Source: Cyclobacteriaceae bacterium (lineage in GTDB: Bacteria; Bacteroidota; Bacteroidia; Cytophagales; Cyclobacteriaceae). From it: a stretch of 40,266 nt of DNA. Within the stretch, counting starts at the first letter, position 1. Every line of letters starts with the position of its first letter. The stretch lies in assembly GCA_016787605.1 (NCBI GenBank), contig JAEUUE010000119.1:1-40266 (forward strand), in the 5' to 3' direction. Made by a program: the position numbers and the translations under genes. This document shows, one piece after another, positions 28,216 through 36,281 of the stretch. The notes under the pieces were generated by a model that did not search any database, was not told where the DNA came from, and worked only from the letters and a program-made list of their open reading frames with translations.

Positions 28216-28893
28216 TCAGAATTTTCTTGTTACACCGATGGCACAGTAGAAAGGTATGGTTGGGTTGGTTCTGAAATCCTGCTGGATGACCCGGCCAGCG
28301 CGGATGGTGATATCGGTTTTGGGCAGGGAAAGTCCCGCGCTGATTCCATAATAGAAATTGCCCCCGGTTGCCGGCTTATACCAGCCATCGCGTACGCCCG
28401 GGAAGTCAGCCCGAACCAGGTCGGAATGTTTGAAGTGCGTAACGATGGCCTTGTCAAAGCCGGTTTCGCCCGCGGCAAACCAACGGGGCCGGTAGTAGCC
28501 GGCCGATGCCGACATGTCGCTGCCAAAGTTCAGCATGCGTACATAGTCATTCTGGTACCGACGAAATACTCCCTGGACTTTGAGGCTCACCTGGAAACGG
28601 TTCAGCTGAAGCACCCGTACCTGACCGCCGATCTTGGTCTTGAAGTCATCGAAGAGATCTTCACCGGCCGGTTGAGAAACTTCGACCATGAGGAGCGAAG
28701 GCATTTTGGTACCCAGCTTGCGGGCATATCCAAGTCCGTAGGCAAAGGCATATTCAAAGCCCGCCTGGACGCTGACCAGGTGTTTTTCCTCCGGCTGCAA
28801 GTGTGCCCAGTTGATGGTTTGTGCCGAGGCAGTTGTCAGCAGCAGGGAAGCCAGGCTAATGGCGAGAATCGTTGTTGTTTTCATGGTATTCAT
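28216..28893 (-). CDS. Putative outer-membrane beta-barrel protein, unknown function
   Basis: The protein has 225 residues. A signal peptide ends near TASAQ (residue about 25). The mature part alternates hydrophobic and polar residues (HLVSVQAGFEYAFAYGLGYA, VRVLQLNRFQVSLKVQGVF), and the chain ends in phenylalanine (IGVTRKF), as outer-membrane barrels often do. About eight strands could fit. I do not recognise a family. It starts in an ATGA overlap (28893-28890) with the upstream S33 hydrolase gene and is followed by a clear terminator, so it is the last gene of that operon. Confidence 0.75.
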   Translation of the reverse strand: MNTMKTTTILAISLASLLLTTASAQTINWAHLQPEEKHLVSVQAGFEYAFAYGLGYARKLGTKMPSLLMVEVSQPAGEDLFDDFKTKIGGQVRVLQLNRFQVSLKVQGVFRRYQNDYVRMLNFGSDMSASAGYYRPRWFAAGETGFDKAIVTHFKHSDLVRADFPGVRDGWYKPATGGNFYYGISAGLSLPKTDITIRAGRVIQQDFRTNPTIPFYCAIGVTRKF

Positions 28894-29888
28894 TTTAAGG
28901 CGTTGAGGTATTCCAGCATGACAGGGAAGGTGTTGTTCCAGCCTGCGGGGAAGGTGAGCATATCATGGCCGGCATTCAGGGTTTCAAACAACTGCACGTT
29001 GGGAAACGCGGAAGAAACATGGACCGCATGTTCACGTCCATAGGCCCGGTTGTTTTCGCTGTAGATGAAGAGCACCTTCGTGGTGTACTGGTCGAGTTCT
29101 GTGGTCCAGTCGGGATTTTGCTGGTTGCCGAGTTCGAGGTAGGCATTGAACACCACCGCTCCGCTGCGCCAGTGGGGATTTTTACCGTCGTTACCGGTTG
29201 GTGCTTCGGCGGAATTGCTGGCTGCGGACCAAAGGTCGAAACGGTAGTCCAGCATGGCGTGGTCATTCTGTCCGGCCGTGATGAACTGGTCGAGGTAAAG
29301 GACATCGTTGAGATTTTCACCCATAGGATTGAACTTCCGTGTACGGGCGATATAGTCTTTCACATCCGCCCATGTCAGGCCACCCGGCTCGCCCAGGATC
29401 AGCCCGTCGATCCGGGAGGGATACCGGTTTACGTAGGCCGTGGCGAGCATCGCTCCCCAGGAGTGACCCAGCAGAAATACTTTCTGTGAAGGTGATGACC
29501 GGAAGTAATCGATCACCCCGGCGAGGTCACCGTACATTTCTTCCTGGGTATAGGATTCGAACGGAAACCGCTGCGACAGCCCGGCTCCGCGCTGGTCGAA
29601 GAATACGACCCGGTAGCCATGATCAGCAAAGGCTCTGCAGTTGAGCAGGTAACGATAGTCAAGGCCCGGGCCCCCGTGCAGGATCACCAGCATGGGGTCG
29701 TTGGGGTTGCCGAATGCCTCGGCATGGAGCTGCGCACCGTTGACGGTGATGGAGGGCAAAGAAGGATCCTGGTCAACCGTTCGGGGTACCAGGTTGCCGG
29801 GGTCGTGGACCGACAGTTCTTCTTCGCAACCGGTCATCCACATGACCGTCAGAAGGAGGGCAGTTAGGAGAAGCTTTTGAGTTTTCAT
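28890..29888 (-). CDS. Alpha/beta hydrolase, S33 (proline iminopeptidase-like), lipoprotein
   Basis: The protein has 332 residues. The signal MKTQKLLLTALLLTVMWMTGC has a lipobox (MTGC). The oxyanion loop HGGPGLDYRYL, the nucleophile elbow LGHSWGAMLA (G-x-S-x-G) and a C-terminal histidine in LNAGHDMLTF mark a peptidase S33-type hydrolase. ATG at 29888 is chosen because it starts the signal peptide; the frame is open further, to 29951. It is probably anchored in the envelope and cleaves N-terminal residues from short peptides or hydrolyses esters. It is co-translated with the barrel-like protein downstream (ATGA overlap). Confidence 0.88.
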   Translation of the reverse strand: MKTQKLLLTALLLTVMWMTGCEEELSVHDPGNLVPRTVDQDPSLPSITVNGAQLHAEAFGNPNDPMLVILHGGPGLDYRYLLNCRAFADHGYRVVFFDQRGAGLSQRFPFESYTQEEMYGDLAGVIDYFRSSPSQKVFLLGHSWGAMLATAYVNRYPSRIDGLILGEPGGLTWADVKDYIARTRKFNPMGENLNDVLYLDQFITAGQNDHAMLDYRFDLWSAASNSAEAPTGNDGKNPHWRSGAVVFNAYLELGNQQNPDWTTELDQYTTKVLFIYSENNRAYGREHAVHVSSAFPNVQLFETLNAGHDMLTFPAGWNNTFPVMLEYLNALK

Positions 29889-29976
29889 ACGCGACTTTTT
29901 GATGTAGTATTCGTCGCGTAGCCACCTGAAGTTGGGGCTAAGGAGGTTCATCCGATAAGGTGAAACCCTTTTTTCA

Positions 29977-29999
29977 GGCCAAAACGGTTTTTTTTGGCC
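29977..29999. repeat. 8-base perfect inverted repeat
   Basis: GGCCAAAA (29977-29984) and TTTTGGCC (29992-29999) flank a 7-base loop, 21 bases beyond the AraC gene stop (minus strand). On that strand the hairpin is followed by A residues, not U, so it is not a standard terminator. The rest of the 132-base gap around it shows nothing clear. Confidence 0.55.
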
Positions 30000-30020
30000 G
30001 GGAACGGCTTGGGCTGCAGA

Positions 30021-31112
30021 TCAGTCCTTCAGCAGGATGTGCGATTGGCGAAGGTACTCCGTGGGCGAGAGGCCGGTCGCCTGTTTGAAATTGCGATTGA
30101 AGGACGTTTTGGAGTTGAAACCACAATTATTGGCGAGCCCCAGCAGGGTAAACCGCTGGCTTTCCTCGAGGGGCGCCACCCGCTTGAATTCTTCGATCCG
30201 GAGGGTGTTGACGTAATCGTAGAAAGTCTTCCCTTCGAAAGTGTTGATGACCTGGGACAGGTGGTTGGGGTGGATATTCAGGTCTTTGGCCAGGTCAGAC
30301 AGCGTGAGCTCAGGATCAGTATAGCGCTTGGCGTTGGCCATAAGTTCTTGCAGCGACCGGTGAATTTTTTCAGCACCGGCCTGGTCGAGACTGGATTTCT
30401 GGTACTTGGGCCGGGCACTTGCCGGCTCCATCACCGGGGCAATGGCCGTCGGCTGGGTAAATATGCCTACTTGTTTGATCCCGAAGTAACCCAGGAGGAT
30501 GACATAGACCACAACGATGGTAAAGAGAATGGTGTCCTCCCGAAACGCCATCGAAACCCAGATGACGGCAAGGCCAAATATGAGGTAACGCAACCAGGCG
30601 AGGTTGACTTTCTCCACGCTGGAGTATTGGTTTTGCACGAGTAGCCGGTGACGGGCCAGCGATTGAAGCGAAAGCACCACGTACGTGATTCCGGAGATTA
30701 CGATGGCGATAAGTGTGCCGCCTTTCATCGTCTCGTAGCCGGCGCCTTGATGCTGATAGACATAGATTTTATGATCCGGCGACTCCATCAAGAAGGGGAT
30801 CAAGAGGACATTGACAACAAGGAATGGCAGGAAGTGAGCCCAGCGCGACCAGGCCGGGATGGGTTGCCGGGTAAGCGCTTTAGTGTACAGGAACAGGAAG
30901 GGTCCGTGCAGGAGGGGAAAAGGTATTTCCAATCCCAGCAGGAACGGGTGGCTGTAGGATTGGCCGGAGATGTACAGGTAAAAAGAGGAGAGGTGCAAAC
31001 CCACCGCGGTTAGCCACGCCGCCAGCCAATGGTCAGCCTCGCTCTTTCCTCGCTTTCCGATCAAAAGGGCAGCGAGGAAGAAGGTAACCACAATGCCGGA
31101 GAGATACAGCAT
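30021..31112 (-). CDS. Membrane-bound AraC family regulator
   Basis: The protein has 363 residues. About seven membrane spans fill residues 1-225 (for example YLSGIVVTFFLAALLIG and FTIVVVYVILLGYFGI). A cytoplasmic linker follows, then the AraC DNA-binding domain at about 260-358: DLAKDLNIHPNHLSQVINTF and ANNCGFNSKTSFNRNFKQATG. This architecture is common in Bacteroidota and suggests direct sensing at the membrane. A TACCTTTC element (31147-31140, one mismatch to TAnnTTTG) lies upstream. Likely targets by position are the S33 hydrolase and barrel genes downstream on the same strand. Confidence 0.9.
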   Translation of the reverse strand: MLYLSGIVVTFFLAALLIGKRGKSEADHWLAAWLTAVGLHLSSFYLYISGQSYSHPFLLGLEIPFPLLHGPFLFLYTKALTRQPIPAWSRWAHFLPFLVVNVLLIPFLMESPDHKIYVYQHQGAGYETMKGGTLIAIVISGITYVVLSLQSLARHRLLVQNQYSSVEKVNLAWLRYLIFGLAVIWVSMAFREDTILFTIVVVYVILLGYFGIKQVGIFTQPTAIAPVMEPASARPKYQKSSLDQAGAEKIHRSLQELMANAKRYTDPELTLSDLAKDLNIHPNHLSQVINTFEGKTFYDYVNTLRIEEFKRVAPLEESQRFTLLGLANNCGFNSKTSFNRNFKQATGLSPTEYLRQSHILLKD

Positions 31113-31160
31113 AGTCGTGCGGAGGAAGCTGGTCTACTGGAAAGGTAGGGAAACCGCCAA

Positions 31161-31796
31161 TTAGTTGGGGCTAGGTCCGCCGGATTGATGGCGGGATTTG
31201 GTTGACCGCTTGACCTTCCCCTTCACCCGGAAGAGGGTGCTCGCGGAACCCCGGCAGGTATTGTAGAAGGTCACCAGGCCCACCAGCGTCTTGTCTTTCA
31301 ATGCCACCGCTGTCGCCCTTTGGCTTGCCTCCGGGCAGTCATTCATCAACAGGCTGAGCATGCGGGTGTAATTCCTGGAGCGTTGATCCGGCCGGGGGCC
31401 TTCCTGCATCGGCTCGATCTCGTCGGAAAGTTCGAAAAACACGCTGTCCCCCTTTTCTACAAAATAGATGTCACCAAACTTGAAGAGGTTCATGTACCCC
31501 CGGACAAGGACCTCGAGAAATACATCTGAAGTTCGTCCAATGGAACGCGAATAGTAGTACGCGCCATCGTCGGTACAGAAGCCGTGAATACTCCCGGGTT
31601 CATATTCTTTGGCGGCCGCCTTCCGGTCGGCTTTGAATTGGCAGGAAGACGGCGAGGCGCTACGGGACTGAAATCGGATGAGTCCTTTGACTGTGTCCAA
31701 CCGGTGCGTGAGCAGAAATCCTCCCTGGTATCCTGATGACTGCCCATCGGCCGTGTGGATGACAGTGACCAGGAAAAGGAGGAGGCCGAGGCGCAT
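31161..31796 (-). CDS. Secreted hypothetical protein, Bacteroidota-type
   Basis: The protein has 211 residues. A signal peptide (MRLGLLLFLVTVIHTADGQ) precedes a segment GGFLLTHRLDTVKGLIRFQ, whose L-T-x-x-x-D-T-V-K-G-x-I pattern is common in exported Bacteroidota proteins of unknown role. A C-terminal basic tail ends in SGGPSPN. ATG at 31796 is chosen because it begins the signal peptide. It follows idi on the same strand after 55 bases but has its own promoter-like pair (31801-31832), so it may not be part of the carotenoid operon. No catalytic motif is visible. Confidence 0.75.
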   Translation of the reverse strand: MRLGLLLFLVTVIHTADGQSSGYQGGFLLTHRLDTVKGLIRFQSRSASPSSCQFKADRKAAAKEYEPGSIHGFCTDDGAYYYSRSIGRTSDVFLEVLVRGYMNLFKFGDIYFVEKGDSVFFELSDEIEPMQEGPRPDQRSRNYTRMLSLLMNDCPEASQRATAVALKDKTLVGLVTFYNTCRGSASTLFRVKGKVKRSTKSRHQSGGPSPN

Positions 31797-31800
31797 GGCT

Positions 31801-31832
31801 GAAAAATAGGACACCTTGGCCCGCTTAAGCAA
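31801..31832 (-). promoter_or_regulatory. Putative promoter of the secreted hypothetical gene
   Basis: On the minus strand TTG (31832-31830), a 21-base spacer and TATTTTTC (31808-31801) resemble the Bacteroidota promoter, with one mismatch in the -7 element. It ends 4 bases before the ATG at 31796, so the message would be leaderless. Confidence 0.4.
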
Positions 31833-31851
31833 GTTTGTCGCCCCGGAGATT

Positions 31852-32367
31852 TTAGGAGGCGAGAACACCGGGATGCTGATGTTCGAGGATAAGGCGGAAC
31901 CAGTACGTGTAACGTTCCGGTGAAGCCGCCACATCCTTCAGGAGGTCGGCAACCGGAATGAATTTCCAGTCCTGCACTTCGTCCGGGTTGGCCCGGGGTT
32001 GGCCGTCAAAGGTCGCACGGAAGACATGGTCGACTTCATGTTCCACCAGTCCGTCGCCCAGTTCGACCCGGTAGGTGAACTTGTACAGGAAGCGTGGTTC
32101 GGCCTCGATGCTCATCTCTTCGCGCAGGCGTCGGGCACAGGCGTCGACCATCGACTCATTGGGTCGGGGATGGGAACAGCAGGTATTGGTCCACAGCCCC
32201 GCGCTGTGATATTTGGAGTCTGCCCTCCTCTGGACCAGGATATCCCCGTTGGAGTTATAGACGAGTACAGAAAAGGCGCGGTGCAGGAGTCCCTTGCGGT
32301 GCGCCTCCAATTTTTCCATGGTTCCGATGGCCCGGTCGTTATCGTCAACCAACACCACGTGGTCCAT
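31852..32367 (-). CDS. idi: Isopentenyl-diphosphate delta-isomerase, type I
   Basis: The enzyme interconverts isopentenyl and dimethylallyl diphosphate, supplying the starter for carotenoids. The 171-residue length is typical of bacterial type I enzymes. The catalytic cysteine is in TNTCCSHPRP, and the Nudix-like segment ARRLREEMSIE carries the metal and catalytic glutamates. HRAFSVLVYN and the C-terminal YTYWFRLIL segment (tryptophan near the active site) also match. It starts one base after the stop of crtB, so it is co-transcribed and probably translationally coupled to the carotenoid genes. Confidence 0.95.
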   Translation of the reverse strand: MDHVVLVDDNDRAIGTMEKLEAHRKGLLHRAFSVLVYNSNGDILVQRRADSKYHSAGLWTNTCCSHPRPNESMVDACARRLREEMSIEAEPRFLYKFTYRVELGDGLVEHEVDHVFRATFDGQPRANPDEVQDWKFIPVADLLKDVAASPERYTYWFRLILEHQHPGVLAS

Positions 32368-32368
32368 G

Positions 32369-33211
32369 TCAGATACGATTCAGTTGATGCTTGAGGAATG
32401 AATAGCCGAGGATAGCCAGCTTCCAGCGGTTGCGGACGCGAATACGGCTCTGCATCACCGCGGCAGAGGGAAGTTGCCGGATGCGGTGAAAGAGGGCGAG
32501 GTAATACCGGTAGGCGATATAGACTCCCAGGCGGGCGCCCCGGGGTAATTGCCGGATGCCGCGGAATCCCTGCCTGAAGTCTTCGGCAATGTCGGCCTCG
32601 ATCTTCTTCTTCGTCGCTTCGTCAAAGTTATCCAGGTTCAATCCCGGGAAATACGTTCTCCCCAGGGTTTTGTAGTCGGCCTGGAGATCGCGGAGGAAAT
32701 TGATTTTCTGAAAGGCGGAACCGAGTTTCATGGCATCCGGCTTCAGGCGCTCGTACTCGGCGTCGTTTCCCTGGCAGAAGACACGCAGGCACATCAGGCC
32801 CACGACTTCGGCCGAGCCGAGGATATAATGTTCATAGCCGGCCTGATCGTACCGTTTCTGCTCCAGGTCCATTTCCATACTCGTGAGAAACTGACGGATG
32901 AGATCGTGGTCTATCCCGTACCGGTTGACCGTGAGCTGAAAACTGTGAAGGATGGGATTCAGGCTGATTTGCTCGTCGATGGCGCGCCAGGTATCCTCTG
33001 TGAAGCGCTGCAGTAAGGCTACTTTGTCATGAGTGTGGAAGGTATCCACGATCTCATCAGCAAAGCGTACGAAGCCATAGATGGAATAGATCGGCGTTCG
33101 GAATTCCTTGGCAAGGCACCGGATACCCAGGGAAAAGGACGTGCTGTAGGCGCGGGTAGTCATTCGGCTGGCGCGCTGGCAGACCTGGTCGTAAAGTGAA
33201 ATACTGCTCAT
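32369..33211 (-). CDS. crtB: Phytoene synthase CrtB
   Basis: The enzyme condenses two geranylgeranyl diphosphates to phytoene, the first committed step to carotenoids. The 280-residue protein has both aspartate-rich sites: DEIVD in FVRFADEIVDTFH, and DLQAD in INFLRDLQADYKTLGRTYFP. The N-terminal TTRAYSTSFSLGIRCL is family-typical. ATG at 33211 is preferred to the upstream in-frame ATG at 33244, because the latter adds an unusual basic segment. A weak TACCTTTA element lies upstream within the 40-base gap after crtI. Squalene synthase is the alternative, made unlikely by crtI next to it. Confidence 0.93.
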   Translation of the reverse strand: MSSISLYDQVCQRASRMTTRAYSTSFSLGIRCLAKEFRTPIYSIYGFVRFADEIVDTFHTHDKVALLQRFTEDTWRAIDEQISLNPILHSFQLTVNRYGIDHDLIRQFLTSMEMDLEQKRYDQAGYEHYILGSAEVVGLMCLRVFCQGNDAEYERLKPDAMKLGSAFQKINFLRDLQADYKTLGRTYFPGLNLDNFDEATKKKIEADIAEDFRQGFRGIRQLPRGARLGVYIAYRYYLALFHRIRQLPSAAVMQSRIRVRNRWKLAILGYSFLKHQLNRI

Positions 33212-33251
33212 CCCAATCCTCTTCCGGTGGCTGTAAAGGTACAAAATCAGG

Positions 33252-34727
33252 TCAGATGCGTTCCCGGGCCATGATCTGGTCGGCCACCACCTGCCCCGAA
33301 ATCAGGGAAGGGGGAACGCCGGGTCCGGGCACGGTCAGCTGTCCTGTGTAAAACAGGTTGGTGACCTTTTTGTTTATGATCGACGGCTTGAGATGAGCCG
33401 TTTGCAGAAGGGTGTTGGCCAGCCCGTAGGCATTGCCCTTGAAGGCGTTATAATCGGCAATGAAATTGTTGTGCGCATAGCTCCGCTTGTAGGTCACATG
33501 TTGGCGAAGAGGTTGCCCTGTGAACCGCTCCAGCCGCTCCATGATGAGCGTGTAGTAACGCTCCCGGGTTTCGTCGTTGTCCTCCAAACCGGGGGCTACC
33601 GGGATGAGGAGGACGAGGTTTTCTCCGCCGAGAGGAGCGGCGCCTGGATCCGTTTTGGAGGCGCAGGAAACGTAGAACTGCGGAGCCGTCGGCCACTTAG
33701 GCTCTTCATAGATCTCGTGTGCGTGTTTTGTAAAGTCTTCATCAAAAAACAAGGTGTGATGAAGGACGCCTTCGACCCGCGTATTGAGGCCGACATAGAA
33801 AAGCAGGCTCGAGGGAGCCATCACCCTGCTGTTCCAATAGGATTCAGAATACCTCCGGCTTTCTTTCGGCAGCAAGTTCTGTTCGACGTGATGATAGTCG
33901 GCGCCGGCAACCACGTAATCGAATAACTCTTCCTGCCCGTTGACTACGACGCCGGTCGCCCGTCGGTCCTTGACGGGAATGCGTTCTACCGTGCTGGAGT
34001 ACCGGAAAATTACCCCTTGTTCCCGGGCGAGTTTCTCCATCCCCTTCACGATGGAATACATGCCACCCTGGGGATACCAGGTTCCCAGCGACATGTCGGC
34101 ATAGTTCATCAGGCTGTACAAGGCCGGAGTTTTTTCTGCGGTGGCGCCGAGGAATAGCACAGGGAACTCCAGGAGCTTGATCAGGCGCGGGTGATGAAAG
34201 AACTTGTGGAGATAGCGGGTGATCGACTGAAAAAGGTGTAGCCGGAGCGCCCCGGTCAACACCTCGCGATCGGCAAATTCCAACAGGGACAGGCCGGGTT
34301 TATAAACCAGGGAATTGATTCCTACTTCATACTTGAATTTGCCTTCAGCCAGAAATCGCCGGAGCTGTTTGCTGCTTCCGGATTCAAGTGAATCAAACAG
34401 CCCCTCGAGCTTCTCCATAGAGGCGGGGATGTCCATGAAATCGTTGACCCCGTACCAGATCCGGTAGGAGGGGTCCAGCCTTTTCAACGTATAGTATTGC
34501 GAGGGTTTCTTGCCGAAGCGCGCAAAGTACCGGTCAAACACATCCGGCATCCAGTACCAACTGGGTCCCATGTCGAACGTGAAACCCGCTTCGGAGAACT
34601 GCCTTGCCCGCCCTCCCGGGAGGTCATTCTTTTCGAAAAGCGTTACCTCGAATCCCTCCCGGGCGAGGCATGTGGCAGCGGACAGGCCGGCGAAACCGGC
34701 GCCGAGAACAGCAACCTTCTTCTTCAT
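33252..34727 (-). CDS. crtI: Phytoene desaturase CrtI
   Basis: This FAD enzyme desaturates phytoene towards lycopene. The protein has 491 residues. The N-terminal dinucleotide motif AVLGAGFAGLSAATCLAREG is at about 5-24, followed by FEKNDLPGGRARQF and FDMGPSWYWMP. The C-terminal signature NLFYTGQLTVPGPGVPPSL (about residues 460-478) is the classic bacterial CrtI-type phytoene desaturase pattern. It is 12 bases after the sigma factor gene, so it is part of the same operon. The number of desaturation steps cannot be read from the sequence. No cyclase or hydroxylase gene is seen in the window. Confidence 0.95.
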   Translation of the reverse strand: MKKKVAVLGAGFAGLSAATCLAREGFEVTLFEKNDLPGGRARQFSEAGFTFDMGPSWYWMPDVFDRYFARFGKKPSQYYTLKRLDPSYRIWYGVNDFMDIPASMEKLEGLFDSLESGSSKQLRRFLAEGKFKYEVGINSLVYKPGLSLLEFADREVLTGALRLHLFQSITRYLHKFFHHPRLIKLLEFPVLFLGATAEKTPALYSLMNYADMSLGTWYPQGGMYSIVKGMEKLAREQGVIFRYSSTVERIPVKDRRATGVVVNGQEELFDYVVAGADYHHVEQNLLPKESRRYSESYWNSRVMAPSSLLFYVGLNTRVEGVLHHTLFFDEDFTKHAHEIYEEPKWPTAPQFYVSCASKTDPGAAPLGGENLVLLIPVAPGLEDNDETRERYYTLIMERLERFTGQPLRQHVTYKRSYAHNNFIADYNAFKGNAYGLANTLLQTAHLKPSIINKKVTNLFYTGQLTVPGPGVPPSLISGQVVADQIMARERI

Positions 34728-34739
34728 GAGGGGCTAAAG

Positions 34740-35243
34740 TTACCGATAGCCCTCGAGTTTTGATTGAATTTCCTTCCGGGCGTGGAAGATGCGGTTCTTC
34801 ACGGTTCCAATTGGGATACCCAGCTCCTTGGAAATCTCTTCGTACTTGTAACCCGTGGTGTGCATCTTGAACGGGGTGAGCAGATCTTCCTTAATGGAAT
34901 TCGCATTTTCCCAGATCTCCTTGAACTCCATGGTATCCTGCGGCCGGTTGAAGGTGTGCTCATCTTCCACGTTGAGGTAGTACAGCTCCTTCGAGTTGTC
35001 GCGGGAGGTCTTTTCGCGCTGGGCCTTCCGGTAGTTGTTGATGTAGGTGTTCCGCATGATCGTGAACAACCAACCTTTAAGGTTCGTGTCCTTCCGGAAC
35101 TTGTCGCGGTAAGTCAATGCCCGGAGTAACGTGTCCTGGACAAGGTCCTGCGACTCCTCCTTATTGTAGGTAAACCGGTGAGTAAGAGCCTTGAGCGTAG
35201 GCTGCAAGCGGGTAAGCTCGGCGGTAAACTCTGCTGTGGTCAT
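34740..35243 (-). CDS. ECF-type RNA polymerase sigma factor
   Basis: The protein has 167 residues. Region 2 is at about 10-80 (YNKEESQDLVQDTLLRAL, GWLFTIMRNTYINNYRK), and region 4 is near the C-terminus (YKYEEISKELGIPIGTVKNRIFHARK). Only these two regions are present, as in ECF factors. No anti-sigma gene is adjacent. ATG at 35243 is chosen over 35282, because it starts the conserved part and leaves room for the promoter. It lies between the CarH-like regulator and crtI, so by analogy with LitS/CarQ systems it probably drives light-induced crt transcription (inference). Confidence 0.92.
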   Translation of the reverse strand: MTTAEFTAELTRLQPTLKALTHRFTYNKEESQDLVQDTLLRALTYRDKFRKDTNLKGWLFTIMRNTYINNYRKAQREKTSRDNSKELYYLNVEDEHTFNRPQDTMEFKEIWENANSIKEDLLTPFKMHTTGYKYEEISKELGIPIGTVKNRIFHARKEIQSKLEGYR

Positions 35244-35251
35244 TGTCGTAC

Positions 35252-35321
35252 TGTTTAATCTTTGGCATTTAAGACTAAACAAAAATACGTATCCAAGTAG
35301 ATTTTGGGCTATTTTGTTTAA
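35252..35321. promoter_or_regulatory. Promoter region of sigma-crt operon with three TAAACA words
   Basis: On the minus strand TATTTTTG (35287-35280) is an exact -7 match with no TTG at -33. Three copies of (T/C)TAAACA surround it: 35252-35258 and 35315-35321 in gene orientation, and 35275-35281 inverted, the last overlapping the -7 element by two bases. A repressor at these sites would block transcription. Confidence 0.5.
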
Positions 35322-35337
35322 CGTTATTTGATATTAA

Positions 35338-36225
35338 TTAGACAGCCTTGAGACTTTCAAGGCGGCCCTTGAGCTGCTGCGGATTCTCCAGGATTTGCAG
35401 GTTTTGAGGTATCCGGAGGGCAATTTTGGTCAGGTTCTGACCGGCCGCCAGCACCGGGATCCCGGGGTGGTCCTTGCAGAGTTTTTGAAGGTAAGCTTCA
35501 ACAAGGTTAGGTGCCGGGGAGGTGGTAATGCTGGTAATCATGGCCGCCGGGCGCAGGTTTTGGCAGAACCAAACCACATCCTTGTACGGGGTACGCTGGC
35601 CCATGTAGTACGCCCGGAATCCGGCTTTCTTGACCAGGTAGTAGCTGAACAGCAAACCCAGTTCATGCAATTCCTCATCCGGGAGAAAGAGGATAATCCG
35701 GGGGGCGGCTTTGCCGGCAGGGGGCAGGGTGTCGATGGCCACCAGGATCTTCTGGCGAAGCAGGTTGGTGATGAAATGTTCCTGGACCGGGGTGATGTGC
35801 CCGGTAAGCCAGAGAACACCGATTTTCTCCAGGAAGGGATAAACGATCTCGAGGATGGTCTTCTCGAAGCCAAAACGATGGATGAGCTCGTTGACAATGG
35901 CATCAAATTGTTCTTCATCCAGGTCCACCATCGCGACGACAAGCCGGTCAATGTGAAGGTCCGGGTGGGGCTGGGACTCGCTCAGCTCGCTGACCTTGTG
36001 GGATAATTCTGTCGAGTTGAGTTTGGCGATCTTGGAAATCTTGACCCCATGGTTATTGAGCAGCGAGACCTTGATGATCTTCTTCAGGTCTTCATCCGAA
36101 TAGAGCCGGATATTGGTGGACGTGCGCTTGGGGGCAACGATCCCATACCTTTTCTCCCAAATCCGGATGGTGTGGGCCTTGATTCCCGACAGTTCCTCAA
36201 GTTCTTTGATCGAATATTGAGCCAT
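35338..36225 (-). CDS. carH: CarH/LitR-like MerR regulator with B12-binding domain
   Basis: The 295-residue protein is a predicted coenzyme-B12 light sensor and repressor. A MerR helix-turn-helix lies at residues 3-70 (YSIKELEELSGIKAHTIRIWEKRYG). A four-helix bundle carries the W-x9-EH motif, with W139 and E149-H150 (WLTGHITPVQEH). The cobalamin fold carries ExHxxG at E185-H187-G190 (EELHELG), with H187 the expected lower cobalt ligand. The residue after the capping tryptophan, a histidine in the Thermus protein from memory, is L140 here. It lies upstream of the sigma-crt operon on the same strand, as expected for light control of carotenoids. The light response is inferred, not shown. Confidence 0.9.
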   Translation of the reverse strand: MAQYSIKELEELSGIKAHTIRIWEKRYGIVAPKRTSTNIRLYSDEDLKKIIKVSLLNNHGVKISKIAKLNSTELSHKVSELSESQPHPDLHIDRLVVAMVDLDEEQFDAIVNELIHRFGFEKTILEIVYPFLEKIGVLWLTGHITPVQEHFITNLLRQKILVAIDTLPPAGKAAPRIILFLPDEELHELGLLFSYYLVKKAGFRAYYMGQRTPYKDVVWFCQNLRPAAMITSITTSPAPNLVEAYLQKLCKDHPGIPVLAAGQNLTKIALRIPQNLQILENPQQLKGRLESLKAV

Positions 36226-36249
36226 GGAGTGTCTCCGGTCGCCTTTTCG

Positions 36250-36281
36250 TGTTTAACTTCCCGATTCGGGGATTTGTTTAG
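36250..36281. promoter_or_regulatory. Candidate operator between carH and the Lhr-type helicase gene
   Basis: TGTTTAA (36250-36256) and TGTTTAG (36275-36281) are 25 bases apart, in the same orientation, on either side of a palindrome CCCGATTCGGG (36260-36270). They are the same words found in the sigma-crt promoter (reverse complement TTAAACA/CTAAACA). The 62-base divergent region must hold the promoters of both genes. Confidence 0.5.

Noticed and set aside
28426-29489. Plus-strand open frames of 205 and 174 codons
   Set aside because: They lie opposite the barrel-like and S33 hydrolase genes, which have signal peptides, an ATGA overlap and a terminator.
29977-29999. Inverted repeat as terminator of the AraC gene
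   Set aside because: On the transcribed strand the hairpin is followed by A residues, not a U-tract, so it is listed only as a repeat.
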